Shown here in pieces: positions 1 to 8,269 of a stretch of DNA of 50,872 nucleotides. The notes beneath the pieces were generated by a model. That model was not told the DNA's origin, did no database searches, and saw only the letters and a program-made list of their open reading frames with translations. A program made the translations under genes and the position numbers. The stretch lies in contig JARKIF010000208.1 in the NCBI GenBank assembly GCA_029378245.1, forward strand, positions 1-50,872, in the 5' to 3' direction. Position 1 is the first letter of the stretch, and each line of letters begins with the position of its first letter. This stretch comes from Roridomyces roridus. Lineage: Eukaryota > Basidiomycota > Agaricomycetes > Agaricales > Mycenaceae.

Positions 1-561
1 CGTGACTACTCGGGCTATCGAGAGAGGGAGAGAGAGTAGAGTGGAGGAAGGCAACAGTGCAAGGTGAGGAGTACGAGCAACATTAATTATCAACTGAAGA
101 TACATGAAAATGAACCCAGGTTTATATACAAAAGGCCATGGGAAAGTAATAAAGCTTGAATGAGAAATAGTGGAATAAAGCTTGAATGGGAAATAGTGAA
201 TAAAGCTTGAATGGGAAATAGTGGAATAAAGCTTGAATGGGAGATAGTGGAATAAAGCTTGATTATGCTGCCCTCAAATGATGCGCCTGTAGGCCGAAAT
301 GGCGGTGAAAGATGTGTCAAAACATGAAACACATATGCCCAAAAGCACGGATTAACAGTAGCACCTGCTGCATTCGTTTCTACGGGGTGTATGTTGTTAG
401 TACGAGTATGCCTATTGTGGTGGTCAGAATATGCCATCAGGGGGAAAACAGGTTCATTTTGTAATTGCAACCACATTTTCACCCTTGTAACTTTGCTACA
501 CAGCGATGTGTTCTTATCGGTGATGAGCTGACGTGAACTACACTCAAAACCCAACACAAAA
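1..561 (-). mobile_element. Probable LTR, cut by the window's left edge
   Basis: Read on the minus strand this stretch begins TGTTGGGTTTTG at 561. It carries a block of 26-bp direct repeats (147-262) just upstream of a TATA box (TGTATATAAA, 121-130 complement), followed by a pyrimidine-rich leader running off the window. TG start, U3-like repeats and a promoter in that order are the layout of a retrotransposon LTR. No matching second LTR or coding part is in the window, so this rests on architecture only. An ordinary fungal promoter is the alternative. Confidence 0.4.
147..262. repeat. 26-bp tandem repeat, about 4.3 units
   Basis: The string AAAGCTTGAATGGGAAATAG recurs with starts at 151, 177, 202, 228 and 254, so the period is 25-26 bp with few substitutions. 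It lies immediately upstream (minus strand) of a TATA-like box and so could act as repeated upstream activator sites. Confidence 0.85.
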
Positions 562-2258
562 CGTGAGGGCGGAATGTATAGAACAACGGCGGCTTGTTTG
601 TGCGAGGAGAGCTTCTCAGTGATAGGACACTTTGAGTCTGACTTCACAACAACAACGGCAACTGATGATCCAAGCGAGTATAGCAGCGAGACGGGTAGGC
701 TCGAGCTGAACTATAATCCAAATCCAACCAAAACTCTCAACACAAACCAATCCCAACCAAATGCTCAATCCCAAACCAAACCAAAACCAAATCACAAGGA
801 GGTGAGTCCAAGGGTGTAGGGGATGTTCAGACAAAAGATAGATATGAGCAGAGTGACCTGTGCTGGTGCTTGTTCAATTAGAGTACAGAAACGGTCCTTT
901 TATACATGCAGCAAGCCAAAATCTAAATAAGTAAAGTCCCCTTGACCACTTCCTCTATTCGGAAATATTCCTACGGCCGCACAAGCCATCCTAGCTAGCT
1001 TGGTAAGTCGGACTCGAGATGTCCCGGCCAGAGATTGATCCCGCGGTTCAATTTGTATTCCCGCCACTGCTTGTGAGCTCGTTTCCTCCTTTTCTACTGA
1101 ACCAAAGTGCCAACTTCTGATATCCAAAATGAAGCTAGAATGCCCATCTCGAAGACTAGAAGCACCACTCTGGTACTGGTGTTCAATCCAAAGCCAGAAC
1201 AATGAATTTCCAATTCCGCTGTTGGGAACCAATCAATGATGTGCTTTCGTGCCTGCACACCATTAGTGAGCATACCCCGTGACAAGGTCTGGACCTTCTA
1301 GACCGAGGCCAGATGCACGGCTTGAGGCCGAAGCATCTTTCACACCCAATCAAACTGTGTCCCTGCCGCCAAACCCTTTGATATGCTTCCAAAACCTCAG
1401 AATCTAATCCCTAAGCAAAATGTATGCAACACAACTCTAGTCCAGAGTGTAGTGTTCATTTCCCGAAGATGCCATGTGAGCAATCAGTATTTGATCTCCC
1501 ATCAGCCGATGATCCGTGGACACCAGGTTGATGTGTGCACATTGGCAACACTTGATGTGATCGGCATCACATCATTCTAAATTCTCAACAACTCGGTAAC
1601 AACCTTCCCACTTGCAGCCTTTCCATCAAGATGGGATTTTGGTAAGGATTGTTCACCAGTGGGCTACAGAGGGTTCAAACTCGGCTCCCAACTGTGAGAA
1701 CTTGCCGGCTAGGCAATGATAACGATATGTGTCAGGACCTTCCGGCCCGATTTGGTGGCTGTGAGGACAATCCCGCTAGGATTCATTCCACCAAACTTCA
1801 CATGTACCCATGATAGTCTGCCTCTGCCGAGTCCAGAACAAAGCTTTGAAAGTGAGTGGACTAGACCATAAGCTAGGAATTTAACCGTGCAAATTCCCCA
1901 GGCTTGTCATCTCCCCCAAACATAGATGTTGAGTCTCTGCTCAACCTGTAAGGTTATCACCAACCCGTCCATCCTTCAAAATGATATCATGCCACCTGGC
2001 TCTGTCTCCTCCACCATTGGGGCTCTCCACAGCAGGCCTCCATAGCTCGTTGAATTCCCCAATTCCAAGATATCCAAGGCACCATATTCAGGTCCAATCT
2101 ACAAGAATCCCGTTCAACTGGCATTGTTCCCTAGTCCGGAACATGGACACTTGATCGATTCTCGATTGACACGGTGATCATGAAACCCAGTTCCGCCACG
2201 CTAAATTGATCCCCTTTTTAAAACTCATCAACAACTCTCGCTCCTTTCTTCTCCCACA
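562..2258. other. Intergenic stretch with no supported gene
   Basis: Only short overlapping open frames occur on both strands, none with a recognisable motif or consistent codon bias. A low-complexity AACCAAA-rich run lies near 715-800. The last 80 bases before 2259 (CT-rich, ending CTTCTCCCACA before ATG) look like the promoter and leader of the gene that starts there. Confidence 0.5.
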
Positions 2259-5200
2259 ATGTCTTTCCCCACTGCCGCCGACACTGCGCATCATCATTCC
2301 ACCAACTACCCTCATGACCCTTCTGACAAGGACACCTCCGACTTTGACGAGAGTGGCTGGCCCAATCTCGACGCCTCCAATGTAGCCGATGCTGTCACTC
2401 GCGAAGTCAAGGCCTTCATGTCCATTCACTACACCACCGACGGCCAAATCATTTCCCAGGTGTGTGCCTCCTCGACCATTTGACCGCTCCTCGGATGATT
2501 TCCCAGGATGATGCCCCCCCCCCCGGCTGCGACAGATGTCCGCCTACCAAGTGCCCGGGCAATATTCCCGGCATGCCTTGCGGCTTTTGCCTTGTCACCC
2601 TCCGCCGCTGCTCCTGTACTAGCTGCATGCAGTTCATTGACAAGCTCCATGATGGTCGTGAGACCTATCTCACTCGCCGTTGTTGGAAGTTGTTGATCAA
2701 CTGATGATACTGATTGATGGACTGATGGCATTCTCGTGTTCTGGTCATGTGACCGTGTTTCTGATATTCATCTGACATGGGAGAATTCCCATGATATGCT
2801 TCTTTCTTATTGTATTTACCAATTAGGACTTCCTTTTGTTCTGACAAGTATATAGTCAGCTGTCATGTAGCCTAGGTCCCCAGTTTCTCACTGTTGATCT
2901 CAGGCATGTAGTTTCATAGTCACCAATACAGAGTTTTCTCACTGTTGATCTCAGTTCATCTGTGCTGCCTGCTTCAACAGGTTATGGGCCCCGGCCTGAA
3001 CTAAGTCATTGCTCTGAGATAACCATCCCATCGCATTTTTGCGCATTTTCCCGCGCTCTGCTACCCTTATAACGTCGTGTGTGAGCCTTGTAGATAGGAG
3101 CTTCAACTGTTGGGACAAACCCTCTTTGGGAGGTAGTCTTTAGTCCACCAGGAAACAAATGTTGAATGGTGGGAACGGGTTGGCAGTTAGGTACCCGGTT
3201 CCTTTTCCCTCTCGCGATTGTCATGGACGTTTACATACACGATAATTATGTATCAGGATCCGTGTGGGACAGATCGACTCGATATAGTTACATTAGCGGT
3301 ACCAATACCGGATAAACGGACCTTGAATACTCATAGTAGCTTACTAGTCGGCTCCCACTCTTTGTATAAGTAGTTTCCCTCTCTGAGGTTATTTCTCAGA
3401 GAGAAAGAAGCCGAATACACTGGTTTCTCATATACTCCTCTTAGTCGCCCTTTAGTCGACCTCGTTGAGCGGACCATCCTCCGGCCCTCTTATTCCAACA
3501 GCAAACGGTAGTCAATCCGTTGCTTCTGGGGTTAGGGCCCGAGTGCTCGACAACTGGTTGCTCAGTAGAGCTAGTTTTAGTCACATCCTTTCACACACGT
3601 GTTCCTGAGGGCACCAGCTGCTCTGCACTGGTTCTAGCATCCATCTATCAGACATAGGCATCCCTGCTTTGTTCTGAATCCCTGCGATCATTTGATCTGA
3701 CACCACATCATCATTATCATTTCGATGCCGTATCGCATTCCTGTCAACCCTCCTGCCCTTCCTGCCTCGTGCATTGGTTGTGGTAATCCCAGTCACACCC
3801 TGTTCAACTGCTCTCAGCTTTTGGAGCTGCTTCAGGACAGGGAAGAAACCCTTAGTGAAGAGCTGTTTCATCTGGCATCTAGTGCAAGCATTCTCTACAA
3901 TTCAGCTTTACAGTCCACACAATGGAAACCAGACTCTGGAGCTACTTCACACATGACCCACATGCGTGAACGCTTGCTCAATGCACGTCCGCACAGAGTT
4001 GCCATTCTTGTGGCCAATGGAGTTGCTGTATACTCCGAGCTGATTGGAGAGATCCGGCTTGAGCCACTTGTACATGGACGCCACAGCCGTTCTATAATCC
4101 TCACAAATGTCCTCTATGTTCCAATGTTGTCCCATAATCTCATCTCTGAGACCTACCTGTCCAAAGTTCATGGCTATTCTATTCTCATGGAGGGATCTCT
4201 GATCTCTTTCAAGAGGGAAGGAGAGCTGTTATTTGAGGCAGACATTGATGAGAGGAACGAGACATATGTCCGAGAGATTGAACAGCCGACTTATGCAGCT
4301 ATGTCTGCAGTTGGCACCTTGCCTCTTGATCTGGAACTGCTGCATCGGCGGCTTGGGCATCATGCTGACACCCAGAGGATCTTGAGCAAGGAGTTGGTGA
4401 CTGGTGCAAAGTTGACTTCAAACCAGAAACCAGATCCAATCTGTGAGCCCTGCATTGCAGGAAAGCTCAACGCGGCTCCATTTCCCTCTACTGGACATCG
4501 TTCCAAGGCGCCTCTTGATCTCATACACTCTGATCTGAAGCAATACAAGGTTTTCACCCGTGAGGGCTGGAAGCATCGTATTATCTTCATAGATGATCAC
4601 ACAGGCTTCAAAGCAACTATGCACATGAAGCGCAAGAGTGGAGCATTGAAAGCGTTCAAGGTGTTCAAGGCGCAAGCTGAGAATCACTTTAATCGCAAAA
4701 TCAAGGCGTTCCAGGATGATGAAGGTGGAGAGTACATGTCCACTGAATTTGCAGACTTTTTGGCTGCAGAGGGCATTGTGCGTCGTCATTCAACGAGGAA
4801 TAGACCGCAACAGAAGGGGATGGCTGAACGGGGCAATCGCACCGTTGATGAACATGTAACTGCTATGTTGCATGAAGCAAATCTTCCGCCTTCTTTCAAG
4901 GCACTTGCTGTTGAGTCCTACATCCATGTGGCCAACATGCATCCTACGTCTCACATTCCGGATGACACCACTCCCTATGAGCTTTGGCACAAGGAGAAGC
5001 CGGATGTGACACATCTTCGGGTCTTTGGCTGCCTTGCCTATGTGCCTGTGCAGAAGGACAAACGCGATGCCTCTGGGATACACCTCCGGAAATGCATCTT
5101 TGTTGGTTATCCAACAGAATTACAAGGGTTGGAAATTCTACAACCCTGTCACTCGGCAGATTGTCATTGCAGAACATGCTGTCTTTGACGAGCGCTACTT

Positions 5201-8002
5201 CCCTGGGAACGACCCACAAGCCATGCGGCGTTGCCCTAAAAAACCTCCTTCCTCCTCCATCCAAAACCTACCTTTACTTGCCACCAAGCCCAAGGGTGTG
5301 CACAATGCCGGGGGAGATGGAAATGATAGTGATGACGATGATGATGATGGTTTCAATGTGCATCGAGCACCCCCTGAGGCTGAAAATCCAGAGCCTCCTT
5401 CCCCTCCTCACACTCCTCCACCAGCACCAGCTCAAGTCGAGCTGCCACCTAGCCGCTCCCAGTCACCAGATCCAGCTCCAAACCCCCCTTCACCAGTTGG
5501 AATTGCTGCACGCCGCCGCTTCCATGGCCAAACTACCCAACATCGGCAGCCTAGTGAATGGTGGAAAACAGCGCCCAGGGAGCCAGCTCCTGCTGTCCCT
5601 GATTCTGATGATGAGCCTGAGCCTGAGCCTGTCCCCCATCTAGACTCAGAAAGCGATGATGAGTTGCTGCTCACTTCAGGCAGCGCTCTGATCGTTGCTC
5701 ATGAAGGCAATCCAGCAGATGTGGTGTTGCAAGAAGCCAATTCGGTTTCTGTGGAGTATGCCAGGTCAGCCATCCAGTCAGGCAATCCGCGTTCTTATCA
5801 TGACGCATTGCGGCGACCTGATGCACATCTTTGGGAAGAAGCTGCAGTCTCAGAGATAAACTCTCTCCTTGAGAACTGCACTTGGGATGTTGTAGATGCA
5901 CCTCCTGGCGTCAAGCCAATCCGCTCTCAATGGGTCTTTGTCATCAAGCACAAGTCTGATGGCTCAATTGAGCGCTACAAAGCTCAACTTGTTGCAGATG
6001 GTCGCGGTCAGCGCCATGGCATTGACTACAACGAGATCTTTTCCCCCACCTTCAAGCATGCCACCCTGCGCATTGTCCTTGCGTTGGCTGCTCAGCATGA
6101 TCTTCAGCTTCGTTCCTTTGACTTCTCATCTGCTTACCTCAATGGAGACCTGGAGGAGGATGTCTTTATGACTCAGCCCGAGGGGTTTCCACAAGGAGAG
6201 AAGGGCCAGCTTCTCAAACTCAACAAGTCCATCTATGGCTTGAAACAAGCTGGCCGCCAGTGGAACAAGAAGCTGAATGCAAAGCTCTTAACTATGGGCT
6301 TCCGGTGCACCCAGTCTGATCGCTCTTGCTATGTCTACTACGATGGCAAAGTGCGGATCATCCTTCCTATCTATGTTGATGATGGCACCATTGCTGCCAA
6401 AGACAACAAAGACATAGACAGGGTCATTGCTCAACTTGGTCAATCAGTCAAGGTCAAGGATCTTGGTCCCACACAGTGTTTGCTGGGCATCAAGATTGAG
6501 CGTGATTTTGAGGCTGGCACTGTCTCTCTCTCACAGCGCCAATATGCTGTGAACATGCTTGAGCAGTTCAACATGTCGGATTGCAAGCCAGTGAGCACTC
6601 CAATGCTTCCTGGACTTGTCCTGACCAAGGAAATGGGAGCCAAGACTGAAGAGGAGTCCAAGCAGTACAAATCTGTCTATCTCTCTGCAGTTGGATCTCT
6701 TCTCTATCTGGCTACCCAAACGCACATTGACATCTCCACTGCTGTCGGCATCCTCTCCCGCTTCAATAGCAATCCCGGTGAAGCCCACTGGAAAGCTGTG
6801 AAGCATCTCTTCCGCTACATCAAAGGTACTCTGGACTACAAACTCACCTACACCAAATCACCATCTGGCACTTCCTTTATCACCTACACTGATGCTGATC
6901 ATGGTGGCTGCAAAGACACTGGGAAAAGCACAGGTGGATATGTTGTCATGATGAATGGTGCACCAGTGTGCTGGAAGAGCAAGCTGCAATCTACAGTCTC
7001 GCTCTCCACCACTGAAGCAGAGTACATTGCAGGAGTGGATGCAGGCAAGGAGACAAAATGGGTGCGCAATTTGCTATGGGAGTTGGGGTACAAGGTGTTT
7101 GGCAGTTCTGTGATCTACATGGACAACCAGTCTGCCATTCAGGTGTCCAAAAATCCTGAGCACCATGGTCGGATGAAACATCTTGACCTTGCTCACTACT
7201 GGCTTCGAGATGAAGTGGCCAGAGGCACTCTTCGTATTGAATATGTGCCAACCCAGGCAGTTAGCTGACTTGCTCACCAAGCCCCTCCCTCGTCCTGCTC
7301 TGCAACGTCTACTAGGACTTATGGGAATCCGGGGGAGCTAGGCGAGACTGCCCAGGTCCCGGGGGAGTGTTGGAAGTTGTTGATCAACTGATGATACTGA
7401 TTGATGGACTGATGGCATCCTCGTGTTCTGGTCATGTGACCGTGTTTCTGATACTCATCTGACATGGGAGAATTCCCATGATATGCTTCTTTCTTATTGT
7501 ATTTACCAATTAGGACTTCCTTTTGTTCTGACAAGTATATAGTCAGCTGTCATGTAGCCTAGGTCCCCAGTTTCTCACTGTTGATCTCAGGCATGTAGTT
7601 TCATAGTCACCAATACAGAGTTTTCTCACTGTTGATCTCAGTTCATCTGTGCTGCCTGCTTCAACAGCCGTGTGTCCGCTTCTCCATCTTTTTCCACACC
7701 CTTCTCACAAACTTATAGATCAAGAGCGCTCTGTGGAGGAGAACTACACGATCTATTACACAAACTGCAAGCTCGCCTTCATTATGTTTGACCACTACAC
7801 CACCGTCCCTGATTTCATCTTCAACCTTGGTATCGGCAGCTTCATCGAGTCTATCTCTGATGTCCAGTCCCTTATCAACCTCCGCATTCTCGCATGCAAC
7901 CTTGGCGTTGATCAGAGCATCATCAACCGTATTGATGCTCACAGCGAGTCTCTCAATGTTGGCCGCTCCTACATGCCCCGCTTCGTTGAGCGCGCCATTT
8001 AG
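2259..8002 (+). CDS. Unrecognised 218-residue gene with a copia element in its second intron
   Basis: I do not recognise this protein. The best model is three exons, 2259-2459, 2507-2678 and 7719-8002, joined by GT-AG introns, with stop TAG at 8000-8002. Exon 1 starts at the first ATG after a CT-rich leader. Exon 2 encodes a Cys-rich segment (motifs CDRC, KC, PC, FC, CSCTSC), suggestive of metal binding. Exon 3 is strongly biased to C or T at third positions, which supports real coding on this strand. Intron 2 would originally have been about 47 bp (donor GTGTGT, acceptor CTTATAG). A copia element with 5-bp target duplication GCCGT has inserted exactly across its donor, so the donor now reads GTTGTT. 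The frame is intact if the 5-kb intron is still spliced out; otherwise this is a recently disrupted gene. Confidence 0.5.
2681..2979 (+). repeat. LTR1, 5' LTR of copia-1 copy 1
   Basis: Starts TGTTGGAAGT and ends GCTTCAACA. It matches 7368-7666 except C/T changes near 2732 and 2775. It contains two internal copies of the string TCTCACTGTTGATCTCAG. Confidence 0.93.
2980..3000 (+). promoter_or_regulatory. Primer binding site matching an internal initiator-tRNA fragment
   Basis: The bases following the LTR read GGTTATGGGCCCCGGCCTGA. This is the complement expected of the anticodon arm of initiator tRNA-Met (its CAU anticodon loop pairs with GGTTATG), not of a tRNA 3' end. Drosophila copia and yeast Ty5 are known to prime from such a cut 5' half of initiator tRNA. 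The same site recurs in copia-1 copy 2 and in copia-2. Confidence 0.75.
3160..3500 (+). repeat. Solo LTR-A nested in the copia-1 copy 1 leader
   Basis: A 341-bp unit TGTTGAATGG...TATTCCAACA is flanked by ACAAA (3155-3159) and GCAAA (3501-3505), a 5-bp target duplication with one change. The same leader position in copia-1 copy 2 (around 21690) and in copia-2 (around 28262) is uninterrupted, so this is an insertion specific to copy 1. Confidence 0.88.
3725..5188 (+). CDS. Copia-1 zinc knuckle, protease and integrase frame
   Basis: This 487-codon frame opens at the ATG of CATTTCGATGCCG. In order it shows a CCHC zinc knuckle (CIGCGNPSHTLFNC, near residues 16-29), an aspartic protease active site (DSGATSH), the GAG-pre-integrase HHCC finger (HRRLGH and CEPCIAGK), and an integrase core with its first Asp in DLIHSDL and its Glu in the block KGMAERGNRT. 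The last block normally reads NG-x-AE, so two residues are changed. Correct sequence ends near codon 465; a single extra T around 5119-5121 then throws the frame into junk that stops at 5188. A capsid domain would be expected upstream, but only a short non-coding leader is there. Confidence 0.9.
   Translation: MPYRIPVNPPALPASCIGCGNPSHTLFNCSQLLELLQDREETLSEELFHLASSASILYNSALQSTQWKPDSGATSHMTHMRERLLNARPHRVAILVANGVAVYSELIGEIRLEPLVHGRHSRSIILTNVLYVPMLSHNLISETYLSKVHGYSILMEGSLISFKREGELLFEADIDERNETYVREIEQPTYAAMSAVGTLPLDLELLHRRLGHHADTQRILSKELVTGAKLTSNQKPDPICEPCIAGKLNAAPFPSTGHRSKAPLDLIHSDLKQYKVFTREGWKHRIIFIDDHTGFKATMHMKRKSGALKAFKVFKAQAENHFNRKIKAFQDDEGGEYMSTEFADFLAAEGIVRRHSTRNRPQQKGMAERGNRTVDEHVTAMLHEANLPPSFKALAVESYIHVANMHPTSHIPDDTTPYELWHKEKPDVTHLRVFGCLAYVPVQKDKRDASGIHLRKCIFVGYPTELQGLEILQPCHSADCHCRTCCL
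5025..7268 (+). CDS. Copia-1 reverse transcriptase and RNase H frame
   Basis: The meaningful part begins about 5122, just after the one-base insertion, and continues the pol sequence in the next frame; the upstream part of the open frame is out of register. It contains the integrase tail, a Pro- and acid-rich linker (about 5290-5690), RT with the catalytic YVDD box (LPIYVDDGTIAAKD), and copia-type RNase H (TYTDADHGGC, STTEAEYIA, MDNQSAIQ). A two-base deletion in the QEQLADLL block near 7253 truncates the last roughly 25 residues to QAVS. The frame is nearly identical to that of copy 2, with one residue differing (D/N in the block L-D/N-YKLTY). Confidence 0.9.
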   Translation: MAALPMCLCRRTNAMPLGYTSGNASLLVIQQNYKGWKFYNPVTRQIVIAEHAVFDERYFPGNDPQAMRRCPKKPPSSSIQNLPLLATKPKGVHNAGGDGNDSDDDDDDGFNVHRAPPEAENPEPPSPPHTPPPAPAQVELPPSRSQSPDPAPNPPSPVGIAARRRFHGQTTQHRQPSEWWKTAPREPAPAVPDSDDEPEPEPVPHLDSESDDELLLTSGSALIVAHEGNPADVVLQEANSVSVEYARSAIQSGNPRSYHDALRRPDAHLWEEAAVSEINSLLENCTWDVVDAPPGVKPIRSQWVFVIKHKSDGSIERYKAQLVADGRGQRHGIDYNEIFSPTFKHATLRIVLALAAQHDLQLRSFDFSSAYLNGDLEEDVFMTQPEGFPQGEKGQLLKLNKSIYGLKQAGRQWNKKLNAKLLTMGFRCTQSDRSCYVYYDGKVRIILPIYVDDGTIAAKDNKDIDRVIAQLGQSVKVKDLGPTQCLLGIKIERDFEAGTVSLSQRQYAVNMLEQFNMSDCKPVSTPMLPGLVLTKEMGAKTEEESKQYKSVYLSAVGSLLYLATQTHIDISTAVGILSRFNSNPGEAHWKAVKHLFRYIKGTLDYKLTYTKSPSGTSFITYTDADHGGCKDTGKSTGGYVVMMNGAPVCWKSKLQSTVSLSTTEAEYIAGVDAGKETKWVRNLLWELGYKVFGSSVIYMDNQSAIQVSKNPEHHGRMKHLDLAHYWLRDEVARGTLRIEYVPTQAVS
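7361..7367 (+). promoter_or_regulatory. Polypurine tract of copia-1 copy 1
   Basis: GGGGGAG lies immediately before the 3' LTR, where plus-strand priming is expected. The same CCCGGGGGAG context precedes the 3' LTRs of the other copia copies. Confidence 0.7.
7368..7666 (+). repeat. LTR1, 3' LTR of copia-1 copy 1
   Basis: 299 bp, same ends as the 5' LTR, followed directly by the second GCCGT target duplication copy (7667-7671). Confidence 0.93.
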
Positions 8003-8269
8003 ATATCTAGTCCTGTACATAGTTCCCCCATGATACCCTCAATCTATCTCTTTTATTCCTTGCCTTCTTAGTCCCGATGAAAGAATGTTCGCCAAAGCCC
8101 ATTGCCTGCAAGTGAATACTACCCCTCTGCAAGAAACTGAAATTTTAATCTGTTGCCATCAAAGGCAGCTGCCTCAAGGCTCCAACTACCGATTGACAGG
8201 CTCTACCCCTACTTGAAATGCCGCTCCATGCAACAGTTCCTGGTTTTCAAGATCGGTCGATAATAAACC
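8003..8269. other. Probable 3' untranslated region of the disrupted gene
   Basis: This stretch follows the stop at 8000-8002 and carries no open frame of note. It leads into the truncated integrase end of the gypsy relic. Confidence 0.35.

Larger units (their letters stand above)
2681..7666 (+). mobile_element. Copia-1 copy 1: full-length Ty1/copia element with two LTRs
   Basis: The element is 4986 bp and is flanked by perfect target duplications GCCGT (2676-2680 and 7667-7671). It has 299-bp LTRs, a primer site directly after the 5' LTR, pol-type open frames in copia order (zinc knuckle, protease, integrase, reverse transcriptase, RNase H) and a purine tract before the 3' LTR. The LTRs differ at only two positions that I can see, so insertion is recent. 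It contains a nested 341-bp solo LTR-A (3160-3500). Pol is broken by a one-base insertion near 5119-5121 and a two-base deletion near its 3' end, and no capsid region is present, so it is not autonomous as it stands. Confidence 0.92.

Noticed and set aside
147..262. Could the 26-bp repeats be a CRISPR array?
   Set aside because: The units are directly tandem without spacers, and the DNA is eukaryotic.
90..647. 185-codon minus-strand frame at the left edge
   Set aside because: It begins at a non-ATG codon, includes the tandem repeats as repeated peptide and has no motif; the LTR reading explains it better.
2980..3000. Possible tRNA gene fragment
   Set aside because: Only one arm is represented, in antisense, exactly at the LTR border in several elements; it is a primer site, not a tRNA gene.
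5110..5130. Programmed frameshift of the Ty1 or Ty3 type
   Set aside because: The known Ty1 (CTTAGGC) and Ty3 (GCGAGTT) sites are absent, and the break lies between integrase and RT rather than gag and pol. A plain lesion is simpler, though recoding is not excluded.
7661..8020. 119-codon minus-strand frame over the last exon of the disrupted gene
   Set aside because: The plus-strand frame has the codon bias of a real gene (mostly C or T at third positions) and a proper acceptor site; the minus frame is its shadow.
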